Source: Bacteroidales bacterium (GTDB lineage Bacteria > Bacteroidota > Bacteroidia > Bacteroidales > VadinHA17). Taken from it: a stretch of 64,000 nt of DNA. The notes under the pieces were generated by a model that was not told the origin of the DNA, did not search any database, and worked only from the letters and a program-made list of their open reading frames with translations. A program made the translations under genes and the position numbers. Where the stretch lies: positions 1-64,000 of the forward strand of contig JARGFQ010000018.1 in assembly GCA_029210565.1 (NCBI GenBank). The letters run 5' to 3'. Below are positions 55,635-63,794 of the stretch, in pieces; position 1 is the first letter of the stretch, and every line of letters begins with the position of its first letter.

Positions 55635-57329
55635 TCAGAAGGTGTATGTATAGTCAAAATCGAGCTTGCTCTCATAGTAGGAATTGGAACCGGTAGAGAG
55701 ACGGTTGTTCTTACTGTAGTTGTACTTCAGTGCAAAACGGTGGTTTCTGAAAGGCTTGTAGCCGAGCTGAAGAGAGTATATGCCCGTGCTGCCTGTATCT
55801 TCATCCTGCACCTTATTGGTTATAAAAGATAAATAAACCGATGCATTCAGCTTGTTTTTTAGAAATGACTTGCCAACTCCTGCTGAAGGACCGTAAGCAA
55901 CTGTCACTACGGTATCCTGCGCGAAGTGCGTGTACAGGAATGCGACTGATCCGTTTATGCTGAACGGGATATATGTGATGAAGTAATTTGCCGAAAGAAT
56001 GTTTGTAGAGAACTCGCTGTACTGTGAGGTATTCTCATTCCTGTCGTTAAGCTTCTGGTAATTGAAATTCGCCATCAGGTTATGTGCCAGTTTTTCTCCG
56101 GTCAGGTTCAGGGACTGTGTCACTCCGATCTGGCTTGTCGCCTGTGCCACCTCGCTCTGGCGGAGAGTGTCAATCGAGAGAAGTCCAGATTCCTGTGCCA
56201 GCCCGTAGTTCGACCAGAAGGCGCTTATGTTGTACTGGGGCACCGGCACGAAAATCACCCGTGCGGAGGTGATGGTCCGTCGAGTGCGAAGGTTTTTGTC
56301 GTTCTTGAGATTATCGACCTGTGTTCCCACACTGCCTGCCAGGGTCAGCTTCTTCTGCATCAGTTTCAGCGACGGCTCTATGGTGATGTTGCTCAGGTCA
56401 GTGGCGAAGTAGTAGGCACCCATGGAGCGGAAATCAGGCTCAACGCGCTGGTACCTCATCATCAGGCTGAACAGGTCCGACTGGTATCCGGCGGAGGCTC
56501 TGACAGCGTTGCTGGAAGTGGTGGACTCGTGGTTTTCGATGAAAGATGAGAAGATTTTCGTCATCACGTCACCCGTTGAATCGGAGACAGCGGTACGGAT
56601 ATCCTTTGTGTAAAGGCTCTGGGCAACCTCCGCTTCAAAGAGAAATTTTTTGGCAATGGTCTGCTTTGTCTGAAATGAGACAACAAGGTTCTCGTCGGGT
56701 GTGAGCCTGTACTCTGTCGGTACCGTCCCCAGCGAGGTCGAGTCATCCTTCGCCTTCAGTATCACGAGGCTTAAATTGTTGGTTGAACTGCCGTAGCCAA
56801 GCCTGAGGGCCGTACCGGTCCTCTTGTAGGCAGGAGTCTGCAGTCTGATATTCTCGGGATTATCAAGGTACCTGACAGGCTTCAGCAGTCTTCCCGTCGC
56901 AAAGCCCACCTGGAACTTCCCCGGCGTCAGCTCCAGTCCCACTCCCGTGATGGAGTGGCCGGCCAGGGCATAGGTCGACCAGTTGTGTGAACGGTAGCCA
57001 AGATGGAGCTTGGCCCACTTATAGTAGGGGCTGACGCCAAACTGGTTGAAGGGCTGCCTGAAGTCTCTCTGTTGTTCACTCAGCCGGAAGGAGAACGGCA
57101 ATACGATGCCGTACACCGTGATCACAGGACTTCCCTGAAGGTACCACATGAAGGGCGACCTGGAGGGGTTATCCCTGTCGGTGTTGTAGAGTTGCAGTTT
57201 TGCAGTGAGGGAGCCGCTGATCCTGAACGGATCCTGCTCCGAAAGAGAGGAGAGATCCTGGGAAAAAGCATGACTGTTTACTGCAATAAGAAATAGCAGG
57301 GCGAGGTTAAAACGGCCGTTTCTACTCAT
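55635..57329 (-). CDS. Outer-membrane beta-barrel protein
   Basis: This 564-residue protein has a signal peptide (about residues 1-23) and a long run of amphipathic strands, for example LHLGYRSHNWSTYALAG and NHRFALKYNYSKNNRL, ending in the BAM-type signal LDFDYTYTF. That makes an outer-membrane barrel of perhaps 20 or more strands. I cannot place it in a named family. It is the first gene of an operon with the giant protein (9 nt behind) and the FN3 protein. This suggests an outer-membrane complex of barrel, long exported chain and adaptor. Confidence 0.75.
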   Translation of the reverse strand: MSRNGRFNLALLFLIAVNSHAFSQDLSSLSEQDPFRISGSLTAKLQLYNTDRDNPSRSPFMWYLQGSPVITVYGIVLPFSFRLSEQQRDFRQPFNQFGVSPYYKWAKLHLGYRSHNWSTYALAGHSITGVGLELTPGKFQVGFATGRLLKPVRYLDNPENIRLQTPAYKRTGTALRLGYGSSTNNLSLVILKAKDDSTSLGTVPTEYRLTPDENLVVSFQTKQTIAKKFLFEAEVAQSLYTKDIRTAVSDSTGDVMTKIFSSFIENHESTTSSNAVRASAGYQSDLFSLMMRYQRVEPDFRSMGAYYFATDLSNITIEPSLKLMQKKLTLAGSVGTQVDNLKNDKNLRTRRTITSARVIFVPVPQYNISAFWSNYGLAQESGLLSIDTLRQSEVAQATSQIGVTQSLNLTGEKLAHNLMANFNYQKLNDRNENTSQYSEFSTNILSANYFITYIPFSINGSVAFLYTHFAQDTVVTVAYGPSAGVGKSFLKNKLNASVYLSFITNKVQDEDTGSTGIYSLQLGYKPFRNHRFALKYNYSKNNRLSTGSNSYYESKLDFDYTYTF

Positions 57330-57376
57330 GAAGGGGTTATTCGGTTGTAGAAGTAAACGTAAATCTAACGAAAAAA

Positions 57377-57390
57377 TTGATATTTATCAA
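57377..57390. promoter_or_regulatory. 14-nt palindrome in a divergent promoter region
   Basis: TTGATATTTATCAA lies between the barrel operon (minus, start 57329) and the LVIVD gene (plus, start 57609). It could be an operator for either side. The 279-nt gap has no other clear feature. Confidence 0.3.
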
Positions 57391-57608
57391 TCATTTGTCA
57401 GCCTATATGGAATATTCATACATAAGCTTATTGCGTATACAATCTTCGAACATACTGAGTTTACAAAGTTCCAATTAAACTACTGCCTGGCCTGACCTGG
57501 CGAGATACCCCGGAAAATTCCCCTCCCTTTGCAGCGTTTCTGCAATTCATTTCGTAGTAGATTATGAAAAGCTTTCTATTCGATGAACCATTAATCCAAA
57601 CTACAGAC

Positions 57609-58886
57609 ATGAGTAACCTTATCAAGTCCGCAACTTTGCTGATCGTTATGATGGCTGCCGTGACAGCCTGTAACGACAGAACCACACAGTTTATCACCTA
57701 TGAGGCAAATGTGCCGGTTTACATGGCATATGATGAATTCCGGGCGAGCTTCCATAAGAGCGCTCCGGCCGAGATCTACCATCCCGGGAAAATGTATTTC
57801 AAGGATGGGCATCTCTTCGTTAATGAGTACGGTAAAGGCATCCACGTGATTGACAATTCAAACCCTGCCAATCCTGAAAAAGTGGCCTTTTACGAGATCC
57901 CGGGCAACGTCGACATGGCCATCAGGGGCAATATCCTCTTCGCCGACAGCTATATAGACCTGCTGGCAATTGACATTGCAGATATTAATAATCCCGTCGA
58001 GATTGACCGTATTGAAAATGTCTTCCCGGAGATCGTCCCGGAGGGAGATTTATGGTATCCGTATGCAATGGTTGATAAGTCGAAGGGCGTAATCGTTGAT
58101 TGGGAGGTGAAGAAGATTACTGAGAAGATGGAGGATTATACATATGGCGGAGTGCTGTTTCGGGGTGAGATGAGCTTTATGCTGAGTGCTGATGCAGCCG
58201 TTAACTGGACTGGTGGCAGCGGTACCGGAGGCTCCATGGCCCGCTTCATGCTGAATGAAGAGTACCTCTACGTTATCGCAGTGCCTACACGGCTGAAAAC
58301 AGTAGATGTCACCACCGCATCAGAGATGGCTGTTGTCGACAGTGTCGATATGCCCCGCAACATGGAGACACTCTTCCGCCTGGAGGACAACCTGTTCGTG
58401 GGAACCACAACCGGGATGCTGATCTTTGACCTGATCAATCCGCAAAAACCAGCTTATGTTTCATCCTATGATCATATCAGAGCCTGTGACCCGGTGGTGG
58501 TTGACGGTCAGTATGCATATGTCACACTCCGGACAGGCAACATGTGCAACAACGGAAGTAACCTGCTGGAAGTCGTAGATATATCATCAATAAAAAACCC
58601 GTACCTGGTGAAATCATACCCGATGTTCAATCCGCACGGTCTGGGAACCGACGGTGAACTGCTGTTTGTCTGTGATGGTGCCGCGGGACTCAAGATTTAC
58701 AACAAATCCAATCCCATGGCCATTATAACAAGCCAGGTTGCGCACTACCCCGACTTTGACACCTATGACGTTATCCCGATGAACGGGATTCTTATGCTGG
58801 TAGGCAAAGGTGGTATTTACCAGTATGACTACAGCGATCCGGAGAACATATTACAGATTAGCCACATAACAATTATTGAAGAATAG
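57609..58886 (+). CDS. LVIVD-repeat beta-propeller lipoprotein
   Basis: This 425-residue protein has a lipoprotein signal (LLIVMMAAVTAC) and LVIVD-type repeats, which form a beta-propeller at the cell surface. Repeat-like blocks are GIHVIDNSNPANPEKVAFY, LLAIDIADINNPVEIDRI, GMLIFDLINPQKPAYVSSY and LLEVVDISSIKNPYLVKSY. No catalytic motif is seen; a binding or scaffold role is inferred. The frame opens at 57564, but the signal peptide starts at the ATG at 57609. The next gene starts 4 nt after its stop, so the two are coupled. Confidence 0.85.
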   Translation: MSNLIKSATLLIVMMAAVTACNDRTTQFITYEANVPVYMAYDEFRASFHKSAPAEIYHPGKMYFKDGHLFVNEYGKGIHVIDNSNPANPEKVAFYEIPGNVDMAIRGNILFADSYIDLLAIDIADINNPVEIDRIENVFPEIVPEGDLWYPYAMVDKSKGVIVDWEVKKITEKMEDYTYGGVLFRGEMSFMLSADAAVNWTGGSGTGGSMARFMLNEEYLYVIAVPTRLKTVDVTTASEMAVVDSVDMPRNMETLFRLEDNLFVGTTTGMLIFDLINPQKPAYVSSYDHIRACDPVVVDGQYAYVTLRTGNMCNNGSNLLEVVDISSIKNPYLVKSYPMFNPHGLGTDGELLFVCDGAAGLKIYNKSNPMAIITSQVAHYPDFDTYDVIPMNGILMLVGKGGIYQYDYSDPENILQISHITIIEE

Positions 58887-58890
58887 AAAT

Positions 58891-59631
58891 ATGTTCAGAC
58901 TTACTGCAGTTGCCGTTTGTGTTCTGCTTTCACTTTCTGCAACAGGCCAGCACCGGAAATATACTGTTGTGCTTAACGATGGTTCCCTCATCCAGGGGAC
59001 CATCGTTGGCGATTCCACGGATTACCTCGATCTTAAGATTACTTCGCCCCAGGTCATCAGGATAGGCAGGTCACAGGTATCATCGGTTGAGGCCGTTAAG
59101 TATCCTGTAAAGAAGAGCATGAATACATCCGGTTACTACGCAAGGTTGTCCATCGGCTTCCTCGCGGGTAAAAACGAAAGCGGAAACCAGTCGAGCCTGA
59201 GTTTTCACCTGTCAAACGGTTACCAGTTCAGGAACGGCTTTGCAGTGGGAATCGGCTCTGGAATGGAAGAGCTGGGAGTGCCTCTGGTACCTCTTTATGC
59301 TGACCTGAGATTCACGCCGCTGAGCTCGGGACTGTCGCCATATGTCTGGCTTAAGGCCGGTCACGGTTTTGCCCTCACCGACCGTGCTGTCAACTATGAG
59401 GATGACACATCAGCAGATGACAACCATGAGGGCGGATTCCTCTTCAATACCGGGGTGGGCATCTCCATGTTTTCATGGAAGAGAACTGCGGTAAACATTG
59501 GCATAGGTTACAGGTACCAGAAGGTTACACTGAACGAGGATCTCAACTGGTGGTACGGCAGAAATACCGTCAGGCATACTGTGACCCAGTATTACAGGCT
59601 GGAATTCCACCTGGGTTTTGTCTTTATGTAA
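58891..59631 (+). CDS. Outer-membrane beta-barrel protein
   Basis: This 246-residue protein has a signal peptide (MFRLTAVAVCVLLSLSATG). A short N-terminal strand module follows (VVLNDGSLIQGTIVGDSTDY), of a type that precedes barrels in Bacteroidota, and then a small barrel of about eight strands ending LEFHLGFVFM. The frame also opens at a TTG at 58876, but that overlaps the previous stop, and the ATG at 58891 begins the signal peptide. It lies 4 nt behind the LVIVD lipoprotein gene and may carry or anchor it at the outer membrane. Confidence 0.75.
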   Translation: MFRLTAVAVCVLLSLSATGQHRKYTVVLNDGSLIQGTIVGDSTDYLDLKITSPQVIRIGRSQVSSVEAVKYPVKKSMNTSGYYARLSIGFLAGKNESGNQSSLSFHLSNGYQFRNGFAVGIGSGMEELGVPLVPLYADLRFTPLSSGLSPYVWLKAGHGFALTDRAVNYEDDTSADDNHEGGFLFNTGVGISMFSWKRTAVNIGIGYRYQKVTLNEDLNWWYGRNTVRHTVTQYYRLEFHLGFVFM

Positions 59632-59709
59632 CAGAAGAAATATGAAATTGTTAACCAAAATATCGTACGAATTGAGTTATTTCGGAAAAACTTGATTCCT
59701 GGCGGTATA

Positions 59710-60291
59710 ATGGGTAAAGGAACCTTGCATGGTCATGAATTCTCTGAAACGGATCTTGTCAGAAGATGTGCCGAGGGCGACATCCGCTCACAGGAATTGC
59801 TTTACCGCCGATACTTCTCCTTTGCCATGTCAATTTGTATAAGGTATACCAGTGATGAAAACGAAGCCATGGAGATAGTCAACGACAGCTATATGAAAGT
59901 CCTGGACAGCCTGGATGGCTACGACCATTCCAGGCCGTTTAAAAGCTGGTACGGCAAAATCCTGGTTAATACCGCAATAGACAACTACAGGAAGACCCTC
60001 AAAAGCAACGAACACATCTCCATCGATACGATAACAGATGCCGGGGAGATCGATCCTGAGATTGAAGCTGAACTCTCCGTTAATGATATCCTGGCACTCT
60101 ACAGCTACCTCCCGGCAAATTATAAGATTACATTCAACCTCTTCGAGATAGAGGGGTATTCACACGAGGAGATCGGCCGGATGATGGGAGTGACCGCTTC
60201 CACATCGAGGGCCAATCTTACCAGGGCAAAGAAGATGCTGCGAGAACTTTATAACAGGCATATTATTTTGGTAAGAAAGAGTCATGAATAA
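59710..60291 (+). CDS. ECF-type RNA polymerase sigma factor
   Basis: This 193-residue protein has sigma region 2 (LLYRRYFSFAMSICIRYT, EAMEIVNDSYMKVLDSLDGY, FKSWYGKILVNTAIDNYRK) and region 4 with the helix-turn-helix (EGYSHEEIGRMMGVTASTSR, ANLTRAKKMLRELYNRH). Region 3 is absent, as in ECF sigmas. An in-frame TTG at 59692 exists; the ATG at 59710 gives the normal length. Its stop overlaps by 8 nt the start of a gene that looks like its anti-sigma factor, so the pair should be expressed at a fixed ratio. Confidence 0.93.
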   Translation: MGKGTLHGHEFSETDLVRRCAEGDIRSQELLYRRYFSFAMSICIRYTSDENEAMEIVNDSYMKVLDSLDGYDHSRPFKSWYGKILVNTAIDNYRKTLKSNEHISIDTITDAGEIDPEIEAELSVNDILALYSYLPANYKITFNLFEIEGYSHEEIGRMMGVTASTSRANLTRAKKMLRELYNRHIILVRKSHE

Positions 60292-61702
60292 GTTTGATGA
60301 CATATTCAGCCGTAAGGCAAAGGAGGCATTTGAAAACTACAATGCCGACCACCTCACAGAGGAGGGTTGGAACTCCTTTACAGGCAAATATGGCAGAAGA
60401 CGCAGCCGGGCAATATTAATTCCGCTGTGGGCTAGGGCCGCCTCCATTATAATATTGGTCACTGCCGGGGTGCTTTTAACTGAACGGTTAAACAACCGTA
60501 AAGCCGGTGAAACCGTTAATCAGATTGCGCAGGAAACCCGGAGCGAACAGGCTGATTCTTTAATAATTAAGGAAGATTCAGTATCATCTGCCCCCGGAGT
60601 CTCTGCCGGAAAGCCAGTGATCATTGCAGCAAACCCTGAAGTGTCTGCAGCAAAGCCTGCAATCAATGCTGCAACTGCTGAAACCACTGAAGCAAACCCG
60701 GAAATCAAAACTGTATCTCAGGAACTCACTGCTCAGGCCTCTTCCGTTAATGTCCCCGGTCAGGATTCTTTTGCGACAGTCAGCCCGGCAGGCCAGCCCC
60801 GGCAGTCGGGCGGGGCGGGAAGCATTTCCCCGGACAGTGAAACTGCCGGACAGGTTCTGGCTGAGGCTGCCATGCCTCAGAAACCGCATTCGGATCAACC
60901 CCCATCAGCTCACGGTATTTCTGACGGGTTAGCTTCTGCTGGCAGTCCTGTTAAAATCAGGTTAGCTGATATGAATGACACAGGACTGAAGCTTAAACCC
61001 GGAGTGGTACCCAAAGTATACGGTGATATCCCCCGTGAGAAGTTGACCACAACAATCATGACCGGCTTGTCGGGTATGATGGCCACTGTTGGCAATGCAA
61101 CATCAGCTTCCCAGGGTGTATCAATAGGCTTTTATGTTGAGCAGCAGCTTACCCGCAGGATCTCGGTTCGTCCCGGAGTGGCGATGGCCAGGCATAATTA
61201 TTCTGTGGAAAGCATGTCGGGAGGAAACCGGGACATGGCCTATGCTGCACCCGAACTGAATGGCATGGCAGCCTCAGCAACCATCTATGATGCGGATATG
61301 GATGTAGTCTCAATGGAGGTACCGGTTAATTTCGTCTTCTCTCTCCGGAAACGGGCACGCTCAAACCTTTTTGTCACCACAGGTGCATCGACGGTGATCT
61401 ACCTGAGCCAGAACCTGTCCGGCAGTTTTTACAATACCTACACAAGGTCAGTAGTCGACAACTATACCGGTAACGTATCGTACGAGTCAATGACCACCTC
61501 CGTTGAGATAGAAAGCGAGCAGGAAACTTTAAACCGTGTCGACTTCCTGGGTCTTGCCAACTTCTCCGCCGGTTACTCCTTCCCGTTTACCGGTACCAGC
61601 CAGTTACTTTTTGAACCGTTTGTGCAGATGCCGATCAGGGATCTCACGAGCCTGAACCTGCGTATCTGGTATGGCGGACTATCAATGAAGATCCGGTTTT
61701 GA
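60284..61702 (+). CDS. Anti-sigma-like membrane protein fused to an outer-membrane barrel
   Basis: This 472-residue protein has an N-terminal cytoplasmic part of about 42 residues (DIFSRKAKEAFENYNADHLT), one membrane helix (about 43-66, SIIILVTAGVLL), a long low-complexity periplasmic linker (about 70-235, with AANPEVSAAKP-like runs) and a C-terminal beta-rich domain (about 236-472) that ends in LRIWYGGLSMKIRF. The small N-terminus and the coupling to the sigma gene (8-nt overlap) suggest an anti-sigma role, although no classical zinc-binding motif is present. The C-terminus looks like an outer-membrane barrel, so the chain could span both membranes; that is inference. Confidence 0.7.
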   Translation: MNKFDDIFSRKAKEAFENYNADHLTEEGWNSFTGKYGRRRSRAILIPLWARAASIIILVTAGVLLTERLNNRKAGETVNQIAQETRSEQADSLIIKEDSVSSAPGVSAGKPVIIAANPEVSAAKPAINAATAETTEANPEIKTVSQELTAQASSVNVPGQDSFATVSPAGQPRQSGGAGSISPDSETAGQVLAEAAMPQKPHSDQPPSAHGISDGLASAGSPVKIRLADMNDTGLKLKPGVVPKVYGDIPREKLTTTIMTGLSGMMATVGNATSASQGVSIGFYVEQQLTRRISVRPGVAMARHNYSVESMSGGNRDMAYAAPELNGMAASATIYDADMDVVSMEVPVNFVFSLRKRARSNLFVTTGASTVIYLSQNLSGSFYNTYTRSVVDNYTGNVSYESMTTSVEIESEQETLNRVDFLGLANFSAGYSFPFTGTSQLLFEPFVQMPIRDLTSLNLRIWYGGLSMKIRF

Positions 61703-61758
61703 AAGACCGGTCAGAAGCTTTATATATTATGATATCCCCCGTGAGCAGTCCTTGACTT

Positions 61759-61866
61759 TCACTGCCCGGAAGAATCTGTCCCGGAACCCTTTGTTCAATT
61801 CCCGTAAGAATCTGTCCCGGAACCTTTTTTTCACTTCCCGGGGGCATCTTTTACGGAACCTTTTCT
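61759..61866 (-). repeat. Three 36-nt tandem units, each ending in an in-frame TGA
   Basis: Units at 61831-61866, 61795-61830 and 61759-61794 encode RKGSVKDAPGK, KKGSGTDSYGN and TKGSGTDSSGQ, each followed by TGA in the same frame. The first unit is the genuine C-terminus and stop of the permease gene; the other two lie past its stop. In a second frame the whole array reads through as 12-residue units of the KKRFRDRFLREL type. Confidence 0.8.
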
Positions 61867-63243
61867 CCGGAGGAGGAAATAGACAGGTATTCCCAGCAGG
61901 ATGAGAGAGAGCCCTATTCCTGCCTCGCGGGGCCTGGTGATGATAGTATTGAAGAAGAGTCCAACGCAGAAGAGCACAAACAGTGCCGGCACCACCGGAT
62001 ATCCCCATGTTTTGTAAGGTCTGTGTGCATCGGGCATGCGGCGTCTCAGGATGAAGACTCCCAGGGTGGTGGCACCGTAAAAGATGTAGACGGCAAAGAT
62101 CAGCATGTCAGTCAGCTGGTCAAATGTGCCCGAGAGAACCAGTATCGATGCCCATATTCCCTGCCAGAGGAGTGATGCGGAAGGTACATTCCGGCTGTTA
62201 AGTTTGCCCGTACCACGGAAGAAGAGCCCCTGCCGGGCCATGGCATAGTACGGGCGGGCTCCGGTCAGTATACTGGCATTGGTACAGCCCAGCGTGGAGA
62301 TGAGTATGAGAAGTGATATGAACAGCACTCCTCCGTTGCCCCAGATTCCCCTGACAGCCTCAATACCGGCTATCTGGTTCCCGGAGTTGTTGATCTGCTC
62401 AAGCTGAGGTATGGAGAGCAGGGTAAGAAAGGTGTAATTGACTACCAGGTAGACGATAATGACTATGCCTACCCCTGCTATGATGCCCCTCGGAATGTTC
62501 CTGTGCGGCGCTTTTACCTCCCCTCCTATGAAGCCGACCGACACCCACCCCTGGTAGGCCCAGAAGGCGGCAAGCATGGCAGTGTAAAACGAAGAGAGGG
62601 TCACAGTATTGGCAGCTGCCGTATCACTGACTGCCCTGGCCACGGAAGAAGAACTCTGATCGCTGGTAAGCCCGGCAATGACAATGGCCAGGAGTCCCGC
62701 CCCCACAAGCAGCAGAACTGCTTTGTTAACCCATGCCCCGCTCTTGAGACCTGACATATTCAGGAAGGTCAGAAACAGTATAAGCAGGATGGTCGTTAGC
62801 TTAATCCCGAAATCCTGGAACGGATAAAACACTCCTCCAATGGTGAATTGCTGTAATGACGGAAGCAGATCAGGGATGGGTATGATACTGTTGAGCGACT
62901 GTGTGAAGACGTAGGCCACACCCGATATTGCGGCTGTCTGTATTACCGTGAAGAGAGACCACCCGTACAGAAATGAGAAGAAGCGGCCGTAAATGGTACG
63001 GAGATAGACAAACTCTCCTCCTGTGTCGGCCAGCAGGCCTGCTACCTCACCGTTGCTCAGCGCCCCGAAGAGGGTTATTATCCCGGCTGCAAGCCACACA
63101 AGCAATATCCAATTGGAAGAGTGCAACTCGGCAGCCATGGGAGCAATCTTCTTAAAGACGCCCGATCCCAGCATATTCGAGATGACTATGATAATGACAT
63201 AGCTCAGGCCGAGCGCCCTTGTCAGTTCTCTTTTCCCTGTCAT
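61831..63243 (-). CDS. APC-family amino acid permease, copy 2
   Basis: This 470-residue transporter of about 12 helices is a close paralog of the 42869-44272 permease. Shared blocks are GSGVFKKIAPMAAEL, FWAYQGWVSVGFIGGE, LFGALSN and AVYIFYGAT. The paralogs differ mainly in the loop after helix 5 and at the C-terminus. An alternative TTG start lies at 63258; the ATG at 63243 is preferred and a promoter box sits 33 nt upstream. The gene lies apart from the purine cluster and ends in a tandem-repeat array that copies its last 11 codons and stop. Confidence 0.9.
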   Translation of the reverse strand: MTGKRELTRALGLSYVIIIVISNMLGSGVFKKIAPMAAELHSSNWILLVWLAAGIITLFGALSNGEVAGLLADTGGEFVYLRTIYGRFFSFLYGWSLFTVIQTAAISGVAYVFTQSLNSIIPIPDLLPSLQQFTIGGVFYPFQDFGIKLTTILLILFLTFLNMSGLKSGAWVNKAVLLLVGAGLLAIVIAGLTSDQSSSSVARAVSDTAAANTVTLSSFYTAMLAAFWAYQGWVSVGFIGGEVKAPHRNIPRGIIAGVGIVIIVYLVVNYTFLTLLSIPQLEQINNSGNQIAGIEAVRGIWGNGGVLFISLLILISTLGCTNASILTGARPYYAMARQGLFFRGTGKLNSRNVPSASLLWQGIWASILVLSGTFDQLTDMLIFAVYIFYGATTLGVFILRRRMPDAHRPYKTWGYPVVPALFVLFCVGLFFNTIITRPREAGIGLSLILLGIPVYFLLRRKGSVKDAPGK

Positions 63244-63566
63244 ATCAGAACATACCAATCAGCATGCGCAGTTGACAAAAATAAGATTTATGTGGTTCAC
63301 GGATTGTAACAGGTGCTTTTTGTTGGGCAGCCTCCGGGTTTTTTTATCTTCTTCACTCCGCCTGACTTCATGAATCTCAAGAACATAAATCGCAGTACTT
63401 TGGCATATGTGAGAATGATGTAAACAAATCCGGAAATTGTGTAAAGCTTCACAGTTTAAAGGATTGCATCTTTGTATAAGAATTATTAAATGGAAATAAC
63501 AAAAACTATAAGTTCTGTGTTCATAAAATACTACATTTCAAATATTTAATTTAAATTTATCACATC
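63244..63566. other. 323-nt divergent gap before the dodecin gene
   Basis: The minus side holds the permease promoter box (63276-63283). Toward the dodecin gene a near-match box, CATCTTTG (63467-63474), lies 92 nt upstream of its ATG. The sequence just before the dodecin start is AT-rich. No gene or RNA was recognised. Confidence 0.5.
63276..63283 (-). promoter_or_regulatory. Bacteroidota -7 promoter box for the second permease gene
   Basis: The minus strand reads TATTTTTG (TAnnTTTG), 33 nt before the ATG at 63243. Confidence 0.55.
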
Positions 63567-63794
63567 ATGGCTGTTCTTAAGGTTATTGAAATCATGACAT
63601 CATCGCCTAAAAGCTGGGAAGATGCAACGACAATTGCAATCAAAGTTGCAGGAGAAAATGTAAAGGGAATACGCTCGGTGTTTATTCAGCACCTTAGTGC
63701 ACTGGTGAAGGATGATAAAATCTCTGAATTCCGTGTGAATGCAAAAGTCACTTTTGAGGTTCTGAATCAAAAGGTTAAGAGAGGGAACACTTAA
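63567..63794 (+). CDS. Dodecin family flavin-binding protein
   Basis: This 75-residue protein matches the dodecin family, which forms hollow dodecamers that store flavin and protect it from light. Typical features are VLKVIEIMTSSPKSWEDATTIAI near the start and SEFRVNAKVTFEVL at the end. The Trp in PKSWEDA is the residue that stacks on the flavin in characterised dodecins. The gene ends in a TAA that overlaps by 4 nt the stop of the convergent ribosome-hibernation gene. Confidence 0.92.
   Translation: MAVLKVIEIMTSSPKSWEDATTIAIKVAGENVKGIRSVFIQHLSALVKDDKISEFRVNAKVTFEVLNQKVKRGNT

Noticed and set aside
61727..62008. 93-residue Arg/Phe-rich frame at the permease 3' end
   Set aside because: It is an alternative frame through the 36-nt repeat array. 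It is kept only as a possible frameshift product in the findings.
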